Shown here: positions 11,511-22,979 of the stretch, piece by piece
Layout: every line of letters begins with the position of its first letter
Numbering within the stretch: position 1 is the stretch's first letter
Assembly: GCA_009617715.1 (NCBI GenBank)
Contig: VTFK01000115.1
Coordinates: 310,001-374,000 of the forward strand
Direction of reading: 5' to 3'
Length of the DNA: 64,000 bases
From: Plectrocnemia conspersa
Taxonomy: Eukaryota > Arthropoda > Insecta > Trichoptera > Polycentropodidae
Translations under genes and position numbers: made by a program
Notes under the pieces: model-generated
What the model was told of the DNA's origin: nothing
Databases searched by the model: none
What the model saw: only the letters and a program-made list of their open reading frames with translations

Positions 11511-12025
11511 TAGTCCGTCCAAGATATGAACGCTCATCGTCACAGTATTGGTGAGAAAATATAATAGGGTGACCATGTGAAATTACAAGTGCAATTAATT
11601 TTTACTTTTTTAATTTAATTTGTTGAGGAAAGTGTAAAATATCACTTTCTTACTTATTTTGTTTATTTATATACATATTTAACTAAAAAACATGAAATCA
11701 GTTTTGGTATCACTCTCCAGGTTGAATATCTGCTCAATATAATATTTTTAAAAATACCAATAGAATATTACAGGAATTGTTTTATTGATTACAAAATACC
11801 ACAACATGACAATAATTTATAATAAAAATATAACACATTATAATTTTTAATTCAATATCCAACGTATGGTCACCCTACCCTTAAAACAGCCCTGATTTAG
11901 TATTGGTGACGTTTTCCTATCGGTGTAAAAAAATTCGCGGAAAACTGTGTATGTATGCATGCATGCGTACACGCACCCTTATTTCCAACACAACTATGAC
12001 GAGCGCTAACATCTTGGACGGACTA
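11511..12025. mobile_element. Outer TA-flanked MITE, interrupted by a second MITE
   Basis: Terminal inverted repeats begin TAGTCCGTCCAAGAT and continue imperfectly for about 29 bp (through CGCTCRTC). TA dinucleotides flank both ends (11509-11510 and 12026-12027), as for Tc1/mariner-type insertions. Without the inner insertion the element would be about 205 bp, with no coding capacity. The flanking DNA on both sides matches the contiguous repeat at 3620-3745. Confidence 0.75.
11567..11875. mobile_element. Inner TA-flanked MITE nested in the 11.5-12.0 kb MITE
   Basis: A 309-bp element with inverted termini GGGTGACCAT and ATGGTCACCC, flanked by TA at 11565-11566 and 11876-11877. The interior is A/T-rich and noncoding. 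It must be younger than the element it interrupts. The TA target suggests the Tc1/mariner superfamily; the termini alone do not prove it. Confidence 0.75.
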
Positions 12026-12369
12026 TAACTAGTTACTGTATGCTCTCACTGTTCGGTTATTGTCAAAGTATTCAAAATTAAACAATTTATATATTTAAAA
12101 GGTATTTTAAAATATTTATTTAAGGTAAACATTGTTGGCAATTTGTGTAATACTCTTTTTAAATATATTCGTTGCAGAGAATTATTCATGGGGTGTTCAC
12201 TTTTTTGACCAAGACTTGTTTGTACCTAATCGGTGCAACGCTAATTTTGTTTTATAATTTATTGGCTCTATAATTAATTGCTCGTGATAAGGTTGGTTGT
12301 CAAACACGCTGTGTCAAATCTTGTTCGTTGACGATGTGACTAGCTCACGTCGGTGAGTTCTTACTAGTT

Positions 12370-12471
12370 AAAGCATACATTATCTAGTGAAAGTATACAC
12401 TAAATGTAGCATTATAAGCATAAACTAAAACTAATAGTTAGTGCATACTTTGTCTAGTCATTGTATACTTT
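12370..12471. repeat. Imperfect inverted repeat with internal subrepeats
   Basis: Two 34-bp arms (12370-12403 and 12438-12471) are complementary at 27 of 34 positions. Each arm itself holds two AAAGTATAC-like subrepeats and a CTAG core. The family of CTAG...TGTATGC words also appears near 2620, 3630 and 12030. Confidence 0.5.
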
Positions 12472-12599
12472 ATCGAAATTTAACACTTAAACTGTAACAA
12501 ATATAAGTAAAAAATAAACGCGCAATAAATCACTTATAAGTTAAATGTTTTTATCTATTTTATATTGTCAGTAATTTTAGGTTTGTGGTGATGTCAAAA

Positions 12600-12940
12600 G
12601 AAACAATTAAAATACAGTGAATTAGTATTTATATTAAAATACAGTGCATCTTTACCGATATTACTGTGCATTTCTAATGTAATAGGGTATATCAAAGTAT
12701 ATTCAAATCGAATTTTGGTCAATTGGAGGGCGCAAAAACAATTATCACTTCTCAGAAGTCAAAAATTCACGGCAAAAGCAATAAAATCGTGTCGGTGCCA
12801 TCGCAGTGGGAACGCTCGGTAACGAGCGTTCCCACTGCGATGGCGACGGCACGATTTTATTGCTTTTGACGTGGATTTTTGACTTCTGAGAAGGGATAAT
12901 TGTTTTATGCGCTCTCCTATTGGTCAAAATTCGGTTTTTA
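12600..12940. repeat. Foldback/tandem family, copy B: near-perfect head-to-head palindrome
   Basis: Positions 12703-12939 form an almost complete palindrome centred at about 12819 (CGCTCGGTAACGAGCG). Each arm of roughly 118 bp is one unit: TTTTGRTCAAT, GCGCAAAAACAATTATC, CTTCTCAGAAG, the AATAAAATCGTG core (minus core 12770-12789, plus core 12852-12871) and the GCGTTCCCACTGCGATGG end. The left flank 12600-12702 (ATACAGTG...ATCAAAGTATATTC) recurs inverted to the right of copy C at 14575-14665, so the element is longer than the palindrome. Confidence 0.8.
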
Positions 12941-13430
12941 TGTGCCTCATTTAATTTGTAATAATATTATAAAAAATCGTAGTATCAGTGCTAGTCGTAA
13001 TGTTGATAAAAAACGTCCCATATCATATTAATCATATTAAAAGGTCCCATATTATATAAACATCCCCTTACATTTTTGTAATTTTAATCTTTATTTGGTA
13101 ATATTTTTTAAAATTATATCGTTATTTTTTTACCGTCATTACATGATGTTTTTCTGTATAAATACATACAATAAAGTAATCAGTAATTCTTACAGTTGTT
13201 TTTACTTTACATTGTATGTACTTTTTTACTATTGGTGAAAACTATTATACAGGGACCACTATTTTCTTTAATACATTATCATAAACCAAATATATTTGCT
13301 CATTTTTCTATTTTTGAATTGTAAAAATCCTCAAATTTGTTTCAATTAAAATTTCAGTCTCCAGATTATATCTAAAAATGTAGGTATATAAATAATTAAA
13401 AGTAAAAATATAGAACTCTCACGAAGTCAC
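12941..13430. other. AT-rich spacer
   Basis: Nothing recognised apart from A/T-rich sequence. Confidence 0.45.
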
Positions 13431-14060
13431 AGTTCGGTCAAATTTGAATGGGGTAGATTTGTCATAACTCTTATAATATATTTTTATTTTCGCAATAGTT
13501 AATTAATAAAGGTTATCTAGTAAATATGCCGCACGAATGTGCGATTCATTAATAAACATATTATAGCGGACACGGTAAGATTTTCTCATGGCAGTGCTCA
13601 CAATCAATTATCAATATCGAATCGTCGTATAAATTCTGTATAAAAATCAAGCACTAGCCGAGGTTTATGATATCTTCACTCATTTATCTGCCGTATCTCT
13701 AGATCTAAATGGTATATAGCAAGTGTCGGTGGAAAATAATGACAAATGCCTAGTTTGACTATAAAGAAGGCGAGACTTATTCATAGCTACCTCCCGCCGG
13801 CTCTCGCTCGTTCAACTTACTCCACAAACACCCCATAGTCGTTGTGTGTGACCTAAACGCTCTAAAATATCGTACGACTTGTCGGAAATCGAAAAAGATT
13901 ACCGACGATATATGAGCGGATGACTTTCGAGATCGGAATACAAACATTTGTCATAGAGTAAAACGGTGATATTTAAATAATGTTGTTCACGTTACCAAAT
14001 ACTACTGCTGATTAATACTACCGGAACGATGACCCGTGCTACTCATTTCTACTCGGTGTT
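13431..14060. promoter_or_regulatory. Noncoding island with GC-rich core at 13780-13990
   Basis: The core is rich in C/G and has no repeat relatives. It lies between the two foldback copies B and C, so it is either host DNA trapped between them or the interior of a larger inverted-repeat element. No frame supports a gene. Confidence 0.28.
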
Positions 14061-14436
14061 TGTAACAAACATATTACAAATATATAGTAAATAAATTTAG
14101 AGTAACATATACATAGATTACCGAACAACATAAACTTTAAAAAAATATTAAAATGTATACAAATGTAAAATTATATAAAAAGTCTTTAGTTAAAAATAGT
14201 GGAATGCATAAATAATCGCTTTAATTAAAGATTTTAATAAAAGTAAAATAACCTTTTAAAATTACTTTTCTAAATCAATAATTTTTAATTAATTATTTAG
14301 GAATTAATAAATAATTTATTAAGAGTCAGCATTATTAGCTTATTTACAGCATAGAAAAATAGAGCAGTTATGCATTTTCGGATCGAGGCTCATTAACAGT
14401 ATCAATAGTGCAAAAGAAACTTGCGCTAAAACTATT
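14061..14436. other. AT-rich spacer
   Basis: Nothing recognised. Confidence 0.45.
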
Positions 14437-14670
14437 GGTACGCTCGTTACCAAGCATTCCCACTGCGACGGCGCCGAAACAATTTTATTGCTTTTGACAT
14501 AAATTTTTGCCTTCTGAGAAGTGATAATTTTAATTTTTGCGCTCTCCAATTGACCACAATTCGGTTTGAATATACTTTGATCAGCCCTCTTATATTAGAA
14601 GTGCATAATAATATCGGTAAGAATAGCTATCATATTTTTAAAATACAGTGTAATATCGAAATACAGACAA
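14437..14670 (+). repeat. Foldback/tandem family, copy C (one unit plus terminal flank)
   Basis: A single plus-oriented unit runs from TACCAAGCATTCCCACTGCG through the core at 14480-14499 to GACCACAATTCGGTTTG. It is followed by a flank (14575-14665) that is the reverse complement of the left flank of copy B. Confidence 0.75.
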
Positions 14671-14771
14671 ACTATGGAACAATATGTGAGATGTGATTAC
14701 TGTCTGTACATATTCTTTTGTTTATTTTCCCCTGAGAAATTAGTTAGCTTAGTTTGTATTTTATACTTTAT

Positions 14772-14817
14772 CTAATAAAAGTTCTAAAACTATAATTAGT
14801 TTTAGAACTTTCATTAG
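14772..14817. repeat. Perfect-stem hairpin, 21-bp arms with one mismatch
   Basis: Arms at 14772-14792 and 14797-14817 around the loop TAAT. The stem contains AGTTCTAAAACTA. It may be a small foldback element or a structured transcript; no expression evidence is visible. Confidence 0.6.
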
Positions 14818-15540
14818 GTTAGGTTTGGGTTTGAACAGCAAATGGATGTTTCGCAACTATCAAATTGAGCTTCATAGTCAACAGCATATTAACGCCTATC
14901 AGTTAAATTATATTTTCGCTAGTAGAAATATATATCTATTGATCAAAATGTATTTGGACTTTACTAGTAAAAATAAAACTTATACACATTCACTGTAAAA
15001 TTAAATAAATAGTGATAAGTATGTATATATTACTACATATAGAATAGTTGAAATCATATAATTGTAATAGCACCAGCCATATAATTTATATTTTCACTAT
15101 AAAATATGTATCTACTAGTGAACATTTTTTCATATGCTTTTAAAATTTAGTTCATAACCTTTATATTTTTTTAAAATTAAAGATGGTGCAAAAATACGAC
15201 AAACGTGTTAAAAGAAAAAATATGCTTTTTAAAGCTTTTATGAATTTAAATTTATTATAATAATAAACTTTTAGTACTATTTATTTAAATTTTTTACAGC
15301 TTAACAATAAAAAAAATTACTTATTCAAATATTACTTTTAAATTCGAAAATGTGATAATAATGTCAGGTTAAACTGCTTACAAAATTGTTATAATTTAGA
15401 AGTAGCTCTAACAACTACACAAGTAATAGAAGAGAGATCTCGTGACCAGACAATTGCGAAAATAATTGATAATATTGCATGGGCCATCTAATAGTTCTGT
15501 TCCGAGATGATATTCACCCATAAGTACCACAGAAAAACTA
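14818..15540. other. AT-rich stretch, no gene
   Basis: Nothing recognised. Confidence 0.45.
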
Positions 15541-15780
15541 TTATTTTTTTGGAAATGACGCGGGCTAGACAATGCATTTTACTTTGCAAATAATACTATT
15601 GCTACTTTACCTTTTAATGCCGATCGCCGCAGGGGCCACCAACACCTTTTATTTTTAAGACGTAAACAAATTTTTGTAGGTTTGTCGATACGACGCAATT
15701 GGACCGTAAACATCCTCATCTGCGACTCGCCATAGCTGTCTGAAACTAGAATTAATAATATTGTAAAAAACATCAGAAAT
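15541..15780. other. Small GC-richer block, unrecognised
   Basis: A 64-codon minus frame (15579-15773) includes a CWWPLRRSALKG stretch, but I recognise no family and there is no gene context. It could be noncoding. Confidence 0.2.
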
Positions 15781-17039
15781 TATTCAATATTGTTAATAAA
15801 TAACACTGTATGATTAATAAATAGCACTTAATAACTGTTGAGATTTATTAAATGTATTTCTTTTTACAAAAAATATTATTATAAATTATGTTATAACACC
15901 TCAACAATCGTTTAAATAAAAAAAATACACTTAAGTAAGCGTGTTATAGTAATTTGATATTTATTTAATTTTTGCAATATTTTATGTATTAAATCAAACT
16001 TTTTGATATGAGATGATTACAATGTTTAAAAATAAACAATTTTAAAGTTCACAAGTATTTAAGATTAAGAACAAACTATGGTTTATATAAAACAAAAAAC
16101 CGTCGAAAAATACTGTTTTTAAATTCCTTTTTTTCTTTAAAAACTGGTTTTCGAATTTCTACAGAAAACACTTTAAAAATATGTATTTTTAAATTTTCAT
16201 GTTAAAATTTAGTAAAATCATCACAAAAATATTTATAATTTTTATATATTTTAGTATTGATTGAAGGAACTAAAATAGCCACTAGATGAATACTAAATCT
16301 TGTTCTTACTATATATGTAAATTACATAAACTATAAAACATCTCATTGTATATAGAACATATTTTTATCACTTAAATTGCATCAAATGATAAAAACTATT
16401 AATTTTTATGTTTAATGGTTGCTTTAAATAATTAAACATGTCTAATTTCAAAGGATCGGAAATTGTTCCCATACAAGAATTCGGATATATTCTAAGCAAT
16501 ATTATTTCGGGTTTAGAAGCTAAAAGGAATACATAGATTAATTTACTAAATTGTTTAACGTATTTGTCTTAATACTTTAAATAACTTTAAGGGATTTCGG
16601 GTTAAGAAGTTTAAAATTAAAAATATTTGTCTATAATATAGACTCTATAACATTTATTTACAGATTAAGTTGGTTTTTAATTTCTTCTCATAAAAAACTA
16701 ATTTTGGAATTTTATTATTTGATCTAAAAATTTGCGGTTAAAACAGGCAAAATTTTAGGGCAAACTATATGTATAGTTTAGTCACCTGTAAGGTCGCATT
16801 TTACAGTGGTAGATGTTGAGATTTGATTGTTTAGTTTGCCTTTTAAATTAGTGAAGTTTGTCAATTATTAATATATTTTTTTCTTTATGTAAAATTATTT
16901 TTTATTATGTAAGCCTTTAGACATGTATATTCTAAAATAATTTTTTTGCTATGATTCTCGTAAAAGTTTGGAAAATATTTTAATGAAATAACAACATCTT
17001 ATATGTCTGCTAACGTCAAATTTCATAAAATATAATGTC
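15781..17039. other. AT-rich stretch, no gene
   Basis: About 1.25 kb of A/T-dominated sequence; nothing supported. Confidence 0.45.
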
Positions 17040-17470
17040 AAAACAATAGACGATATGGACTTTGCGGCCCTAAACGACGTAACAAAATAGGCCTCGAGTT
17101 ACTTCTCGGCCACCCTGTAATTAAACGGCTCTCCACCGGTGGACACATGTACCGTGTAATCTTGATTAATGACAAAATTTTCCATAAGCTCTCATTATAA
17201 TTTCATGGATCGTCGTGAATTATTGGCTTATTTATAACGTTCAAGTAACACGTAGAGCTGCACCAATAACTGGCGACACTGGACGTAATGTGCGCGCCTT
17301 ATCATATAATCAAACACCAGCGGTTCCCAAACGCGCCGGCACGTAACTTAATCGATAAATATAAATTATGCAATCCTTTGTCATGTAAATATCCGAAATG
17401 CCGCGAATGCGCTTCCAGCGGTGCAAACATTGCACTTCGCAACATTTTGAGTTATAATAAAATAATTTAA
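17040..17470. promoter_or_regulatory. GC-richer noncoding island with a perfect 12-bp palindrome
   Basis: It contains TCCACCGGTGGA at 17132-17143, followed directly by a CACATGT E-box-like word. A 60-codon frame at 17288-17470 resembles nothing that I know. It is a regulatory candidate by composition. Confidence 0.3.
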
Positions 17471-17907
17471 ATGCAATTTTGTATAATTTACTACTTTATA
17501 GCATCGTTAAAAATTTATTAATATCAAGATTTGAATAGATTTTTATTTTTCACAAAATCAATAATAAAGATCAGCGTGCTATTTAAAATAATGGTGTAAT
17601 AATTTTAACTAAGTAGTATTGAGTATAAAAATCGATTTTAATTTTTGAGAATTGCTTTCGCAAGACAAATTTGCAAGGATATTAAAAAGTGTTCGCAATT
17701 TCTCATATGGTCACGGTGATTTATATTAGTCTTCTTCATAATATTACCGATGCAATGTGTAATATAATATATGAAGTATGTTATACGTATAAGTATTTAT
17801 TATATATAAGTATATAATGAGATCGGTACAAAATTAATAAATAGAGACATTTAATTTATAAAAAAGTTGCATTATGTATATTAATTATTTAAATCTTTAT
17901 AAAATAC
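17471..17907. other. AT-rich spacer
   Basis: Nothing recognised. Confidence 0.45.
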
Positions 17908-18058
17908 AAAATCATAACTAGTAAATACATTTAATTCTCTTACAATGAAGAATTAATTAATATTTTTTTACAATATGCTATTGTAAAAAAAATCTACAAA
18001 AATATGTATAAATTCCTCATCTTAAGCGAATCAAAATGTATTTACTAGTTATGATTTT
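17908..18058. mobile_element. 151-bp MITE with perfect 25-bp terminal inverted repeats
   Basis: Arms at 17908-17932 and 18034-18058 share ATCATAACTAGTAAATAC and are identical over all 25 bases. The interior is A/T-rich and noncoding. No clear target duplication is visible beyond an AC dinucleotide on each side, so the superfamily is undetermined. Confidence 0.65.
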
Positions 18059-18660
18059 ACTTTTATATAATTCAATTTTTTATCGAAAGTAGATCTATGC
18101 ATATATTGTATTATAATAACATACATTTTTAATTTACTACATTATATTAAATGCACGTTTTTGTACAATACAATAGTATTCGAGTACTTATATAGGGTGT
18201 GCTATATTTTAAAAAAATATTATGAATTTAAAATTTTATACACAAATCTTTAAGTAATATCTAATAATTTAAATTCAGCGAAAACATATACTGAAATTTA
18301 AAAAATACTATGTCATTTAAACTGTTCAAGTAATATTATTATATATAAAAAAATAATTATAATTTATGTGTAGGATTACTTAAAAAATAACCGCTAAGCT
18401 AATTATTAAGACCAAGTAAGTTGATACCAAGAAAAAGAGTTAACGGCCAAGAAGCGCGCGGTTAATAATCTGCACTAATAAATGCTCCTTTCTGAACACT
18501 TAATAAATGAATAAAATTTAGCTGTATTTAGAAACTGATCTGGTAAACATTACATATATATGATATTTGAAGAAAATTGATACAAAATCAGGATAAATAA
18601 TTTAAATCTCTGAATAATTAAATACAGGTGGCTTTATTAATTAAAAATGTATTTACTCTG
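18059..18660. other. AT-rich spacer
   Basis: Nothing recognised except a small mixed patch at 18420-18500. Confidence 0.4.
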
Positions 18661-18860
18661 TTATGCAATAATTTAAAGATGTCTTCGTGGGGGCGTCCGT
18701 TGACTCCAGGTGTTCCCGAAGCAGATTAAACATCCTGGACATTGAGCAGGACCAGTGGATGCGAAGAGAGAAGCGGCAACTTCTACGATCTTCGCTGGTC
18801 TAAAGCTTTGTCTGTCTCTTGATTGGATGCCTTAAGCTGCAAAATAGAGTTTCAAGTGTG
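18661..18860 (-). repeat. Block containing the KIxExAASLFAS short repeat
   Basis: Positions 18757-18805 (GGATGCGAAGAGAGAAGCGG...GATCTTCGCTGGTCTAAAG) recur at 40055-40103 and, inverted and shorter, at 54494-54532. The minus strand reads FRPAKIVEVAASLFASTG here. The peptide is conserved better than expected for noncoding drift. That suggests a coding fragment of an unidentified mobile element or duplicated gene. Confidence 0.45.
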
Positions 18861-19617
18861 AATGCCAGTATAAGTGGTCTTTGAATATTTATTTTTATAT
18901 TCATATTTTGAGATTTACAGTAAAACAAATAATTAAATAAGAGAGGTAAGTTTTTTTTTACAAATTGCCGTTAACCGCTTAAACAGATTATAAACGGCCG
19001 TTTAAAGAGAAAACCTGAATGCACGCGTTGTTCTTTCACAAGGGAACGATTTTTTAATTCTGACTTAAGCTGTGAAATGGTTTTCCATTGTAATATTCTA
19101 TTTTAACTAAGACACCCATTTTTTATCATATAGTTAAACCTACGAATTTAGCCATTTTATTATTACATAGCATAAGTTATAGTATAAGTAATTGTTCAAT
19201 TGATAAACCGACACTTAATTGAAAAGTTCAGAAAATATTCATGAAATTAATAACGCAGTCTAATCGGTTGCGGCAAAATTATTTTATGAAACAACAAGGA
19301 GAGAGAGTAAGGATGCTCCGTGAATTATACGACTGTATGGTCCACTGTAGTTTTAGTGATTTCTTTTTTATTCAATTAATTATTCTGTATTTATACTCTT
19401 ACGATAATTACATTTAATATTTAATACATGAATATTATGATACGATTAATAGCTAATGTCTTAAGATTCCTACAATTATCAAACATCATAAATCTTATGG
19501 CAATTAAATATAATGATTATGACACAATTAGTGACTAATGTGTCACGGTAGTAATATTTAGAATTTGATTACATTATAAATTATTCAACAATATTGACAT
19601 TACTGAAATAAATTTGG
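18861..19617. other. AT-rich stretch, no gene
   Basis: Nothing recognised. Confidence 0.4.
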
Positions 19618-19918
19618 TATTAATTTAAATAAATAAATAATAACCCTCAGTATTTTGATAACACAGCTTACTTATAATGGTTAATCTAAATTTAAAAATT
19701 GAAATAAAATCTAAAATATATAAATATATTACCTAGCATTTATGTATATCAATAAATAATTCTATAAACGTAAAATAAACCTATTTCAGGGTCTCCCATA
19801 TTTATAAACAAGCGATTTATATTATTATTTTAAAATGGAGCATTTGTCCATAATTTATGCGATCTTAATTTTTTTTGGTATTTACAAAAATATGATTATA
19901 AAATAGTAAAATATATAA
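19618..19918 (+). repeat. Dispersed repeat, about 300 bp, copy 1
   Basis: It is a diverged direct copy of 21413-21690 (shared CCTCAGTATTTTGATAA, TTGAAATAAAATCTA, ATTATAAAATAGT). Its partner is contiguous with the longer D-type repeat. This is probably a separate end of the same element family. Confidence 0.65.
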
Positions 19919-20540
19919 AATAGTGTGTTCCAACATAAGCCTAACCTAAATTAATAAATATTAAATATAATTCTAACTAATGAATTTACTTAAGAATGAG
20001 TCATTTGTGGCTATAAATTGTTTATGCCATCAATTGCTAGTGGTAAATTGTGGGCGATACATTTTTTAAACTCCCGAACGTTTTTAATATTGCTTTTGAC
20101 ATAGATTCTAAACTTCTGGTTGAATTAAAATTGCAGTTTATACAATGAAAATTCGCGTAGCGAATTTTTTTACAAAATATTTAATATAAATCTACAACAT
20201 TAAGAGCCGCTCTTTGATCATCCAAATTATCAGTAATTGCAACGAAAAATTGCCAGCTGTACTGTGCGCAACTATCTTAATTAAATATAATTAAAAGTAA
20301 TTGATTTACTTTTATTAAAAGTTTAGATTTTCCTAAAAATATAAAAATGATTATAAAAAGAGTTTATTACAAAAGAGGAATACTAACAATGAAATTCATT
20401 TTTGAAAAATAATTAATGCATTGAAATTTTACTTTTTTTTTTTATATAGTATATGATTTATTGACTATATCTTTTAGCAGTTCCTAGAGTCTATGTCTAT
20501 ATGTATAATATATAGATCATGGTCGTGAATCTATATAGAA
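19919..20540. other. AT-rich stretch with a foldback-unit scrap and a hairpin
   Basis: A degenerate foldback-unit core (ATTGCTTTTGACATAGATTC) lies at about 20090-20110. A perfect 9-bp-arm hairpin AAAATTCGC/GCGAATTTT at 20148-20168 is followed by a T run. Otherwise A/T-rich. Confidence 0.4.
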
Positions 20541-21412
20541 CCGAACGTTCACAGTACGACGATGAATTATTACTTATGACATGGATTTTTAAGGATTAGA
20601 TTTTATATATTAATATAATAGAAGAGCGTCAACACAGTTATCACTTCTCAGAAGCGCAAAATTCAAGTCAAAAGCAATAAAATCTATTATTTTTGACGTG
20701 GATTTTTGCCTTCTGTGAAGAGATAATTGTTTTTTGCGCTCTTTTATTAGTCAAAATTCAGTTTAGATGTTCTCAATAAAATTATCACTTCTTTGAAGTC
20801 GTAATATTATTATATAAAAGTCATAGAATAAACGCTAGATAACCGAGAATTTCCACTATGACGGTAACGGCGGTAAATTTTATAAATATTCGGATGATAA
20901 TTTTTTCAGACCCCTTTAAGAACACATAAATAATATACATACATGTAATGAAAAATTCATAATACGCAAAATGGTAAATAATCCACAATGAGGATATTTA
21001 TGATTTTTATTTTTAATGAACAGAAGATAAATAAATGCTTAAAATATAAAAAAAATTGGGAATCATATATACAATAGTCTTATTAATGCTGAAAATTCAA
21101 GGGTTAAGTCGATTTTGAAGTCTTAATTTTTACGATTTTAAAAAATACCGATAATAAAATATACTGAATTTTTGCTTACAGCTTTTAAGAATACAGCGTT
21201 ATGGATGTGTCATGTAATACGGAAATGAAAGCGTAGTTCTTTTACTACAAGATATAATCAGTTTCACTTTCAAAATTAATTCACGACATTTTAATGTATT
21301 TGAAGGCTCAAGAAAGGATTACATATTATAATGCTAAAACAAATGAAGTAAGTTAAACAAAATATAAAAATATATTTGTACATAAACAAAAAGCATAGTT
21401 ACGTATTAACTT
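20541..21412 (+). repeat. Foldback-containing dispersed repeat, copy D
   Basis: This starts with degenerate foldback units: a plus core near 20561-20580, then a minus/plus pair at 20665-20699. They are followed by about 600 bp (TGTAATGAAAAATTCATA, ATGAACAGAAGATAAATAAA, GGGAATCATATA, ACAGCGTTATGGATG) that is paralogous to 24880-25480 of copy E. At 20916-20919 it has an uninterrupted TTAA where copy E carries a 212-bp insertion. It contains no coding frame. It continues into the repeat at 21413-21690. Confidence 0.75.
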
Positions 21413-21690
21413 AAATGAATAAATAAATAATAATCCTCAGTATTTTGATAATATACCTTACTTTTAATGTTAAATGTAAATTTAAAAAATTGAAATAAAA
21501 TCTAGAATATATATACATATTTTACCTAGAATTTATATATGTCAATAAATAGCTCTAGACACGTAAAAGAACATATTTAAATGTCTCCCTTGTTTATAAA
21601 CACCCGATTGATATCACTATTTAAAAATACAATATTAGCGCATAATTATATATTTAGTATTTCTAAAATTAATATTATAAAATAGTATGT
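21413..21690 (+). repeat. Dispersed repeat, about 300 bp, copy 2
   Basis: The partner of 19618-19918, lying directly after copy D. The junction suggests that copy D plus this segment form one element of about 1.1 kb. Confidence 0.65.
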
Positions 21691-21759
21691 CCAAACAATT
21701 TGTATTTTTTAGATTACAGAATAATTTTCATCACAATTATATATTATCACGAGTTTGTC

Positions 21760-22320
21760 TGCTAGTAAATGTCATAAAGTACACAAATGTCCGATATGAA
21801 AGTGCGTCCGATAGGAAATCTCGCGAAATGCCGCCACCATCATGCGAAACATATATTTATCATTCAATTTGACATGATCCGAGAATGATAAATGAATAAC
21901 AGAAATGGAGCTGCCAAAGATGATCAACCGGTACCCGCCAGCTAGACTGGCAACAAAAACCGACATTATACACTTGCTTTTAATGATAGTCTTTGTAATT
22001 TGGGGGTCGGAGGTCGCCGGCTCGGGCATTAGGCCCTGGTGATGGAAAACCGGGACCGCGAAAGTAAATTTGATCACTGTATTAATAATGCGCCATTATT
22101 TATTTTTTTCGCCGGTGTATTGTCGGTGCAATTACCACAGAATGCCTCGCAGTTACGAATGATCTGTTACGAACGTTTTTTCTAACTTATCCTCCCCTCT
22201 TTCTACAGTTTAATGTCTTTGTTTCGTACCGATCGAACGTTACGACTTTATTTGTACAAGCAACGTACCTCGGATAAAAACGATAAATTACGCGTAAGTG
22301 GATGTGAGAAAACATCTTAA
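21760..22320. promoter_or_regulatory. GC-richer noncoding island
   Basis: One of the longest mixed-composition blocks in the window, without repeat relatives. It contains a GGTCGGAGGTCGCCGGC run near 22007-22025 and several ATTTATCATT/TGATAAAT words that are the reverse complement of each other (21854 and 21887). Short frames on both strands are not credible genes. It is a candidate conserved regulatory element. Confidence 0.35.
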
Positions 22321-22354
22321 TTTACCCTTGAATTAAAATTGAAAACCATGATAT

Positions 22355-22385
22355 ATCAGGTTGTTCCAAAAGTTTTCACGTTTTT
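22355..22385 (+). mobile_element. Mariner-like terminal repeat, single end
   Basis: TATCAGGTTGTTCCAAAAG followed by TTTTCACG resembles the outer end of mariner elements next to a TA target. I found no matching inverted end or transposase downstream, so this is at most a one-ended remnant. Confidence 0.3.
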
Positions 22386-22760
22386 AAAGTGCGGGTTAAA
22401 TGAGTTTAAAATTAAATCATGGAATACTTTTACTGAATCATATCTTTTTCTATAATTATTGTCCACAACAACAGTTTATTTTTATTTTGTACAATTTACC
22501 GTGTCGAGTTGTATATCGTAAACTGAGCGCTTTTGCTATATGAACTCTGCCGATATGACAAAGCGTCACATCTTGATTTGAGACAACTCTAACTTATCAC
22601 AGATGCGGATTTTATTGGGTCAATTGCATCGAAATATGTTTGCGCTTAAAGTGAAAAATTCTAAATTGCTATTTTAACGGATGGATGCCAATAGCGGTTT
22701 TTACGCATATTGCACTACTTTACGCACAAAAAGATTTTTCTGGTGCTTACGAGTGGTTAA
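22386..22760. other. Mixed AT-rich sequence after the mariner-like end
   Basis: This could be the noncoding part of a mariner remnant; no transposase motif was found. Confidence 0.25.
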
Positions 22761-22772
22761 TGTGCTAGCAGG

Positions 22773-22979
22773 TTAGTGGTCCGTTAAATCTCCTATTATT
22801 ACGCAATTGTGGTGCTGAGTATTCTCTTCTACTGTTAGGCTTTCTGTCAAAAATGAGCTGTAATTTTTTTTCATAAGCTTGAAATGGAATGACTTCAGCG
22901 TTATTAACGGTGCAGATAGTTGGACTAAATATAAAATAATTAATGCCGAAGCTGATATTAAAAGAGTATTAAAAGTCAA
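22773..22979 (-). mobile_element. Possible LINE endonuclease scrap
   Basis: The minus frame ends with VEENTQHHNCVIIGDLTDH. The IIGDL step resembles the IIGDFN catalytic motif of LINE APE-type endonucleases, but N is replaced and no other EN motif is visible. Confidence 0.25.

Noticed and set aside
20148..20172. GC-containing hairpin followed by a T run, like a bacterial terminator
   Set aside because: The context is eukaryotic A/T-rich DNA with no upstream gene. The hairpin is more simply a chance or repeat-derived palindrome.
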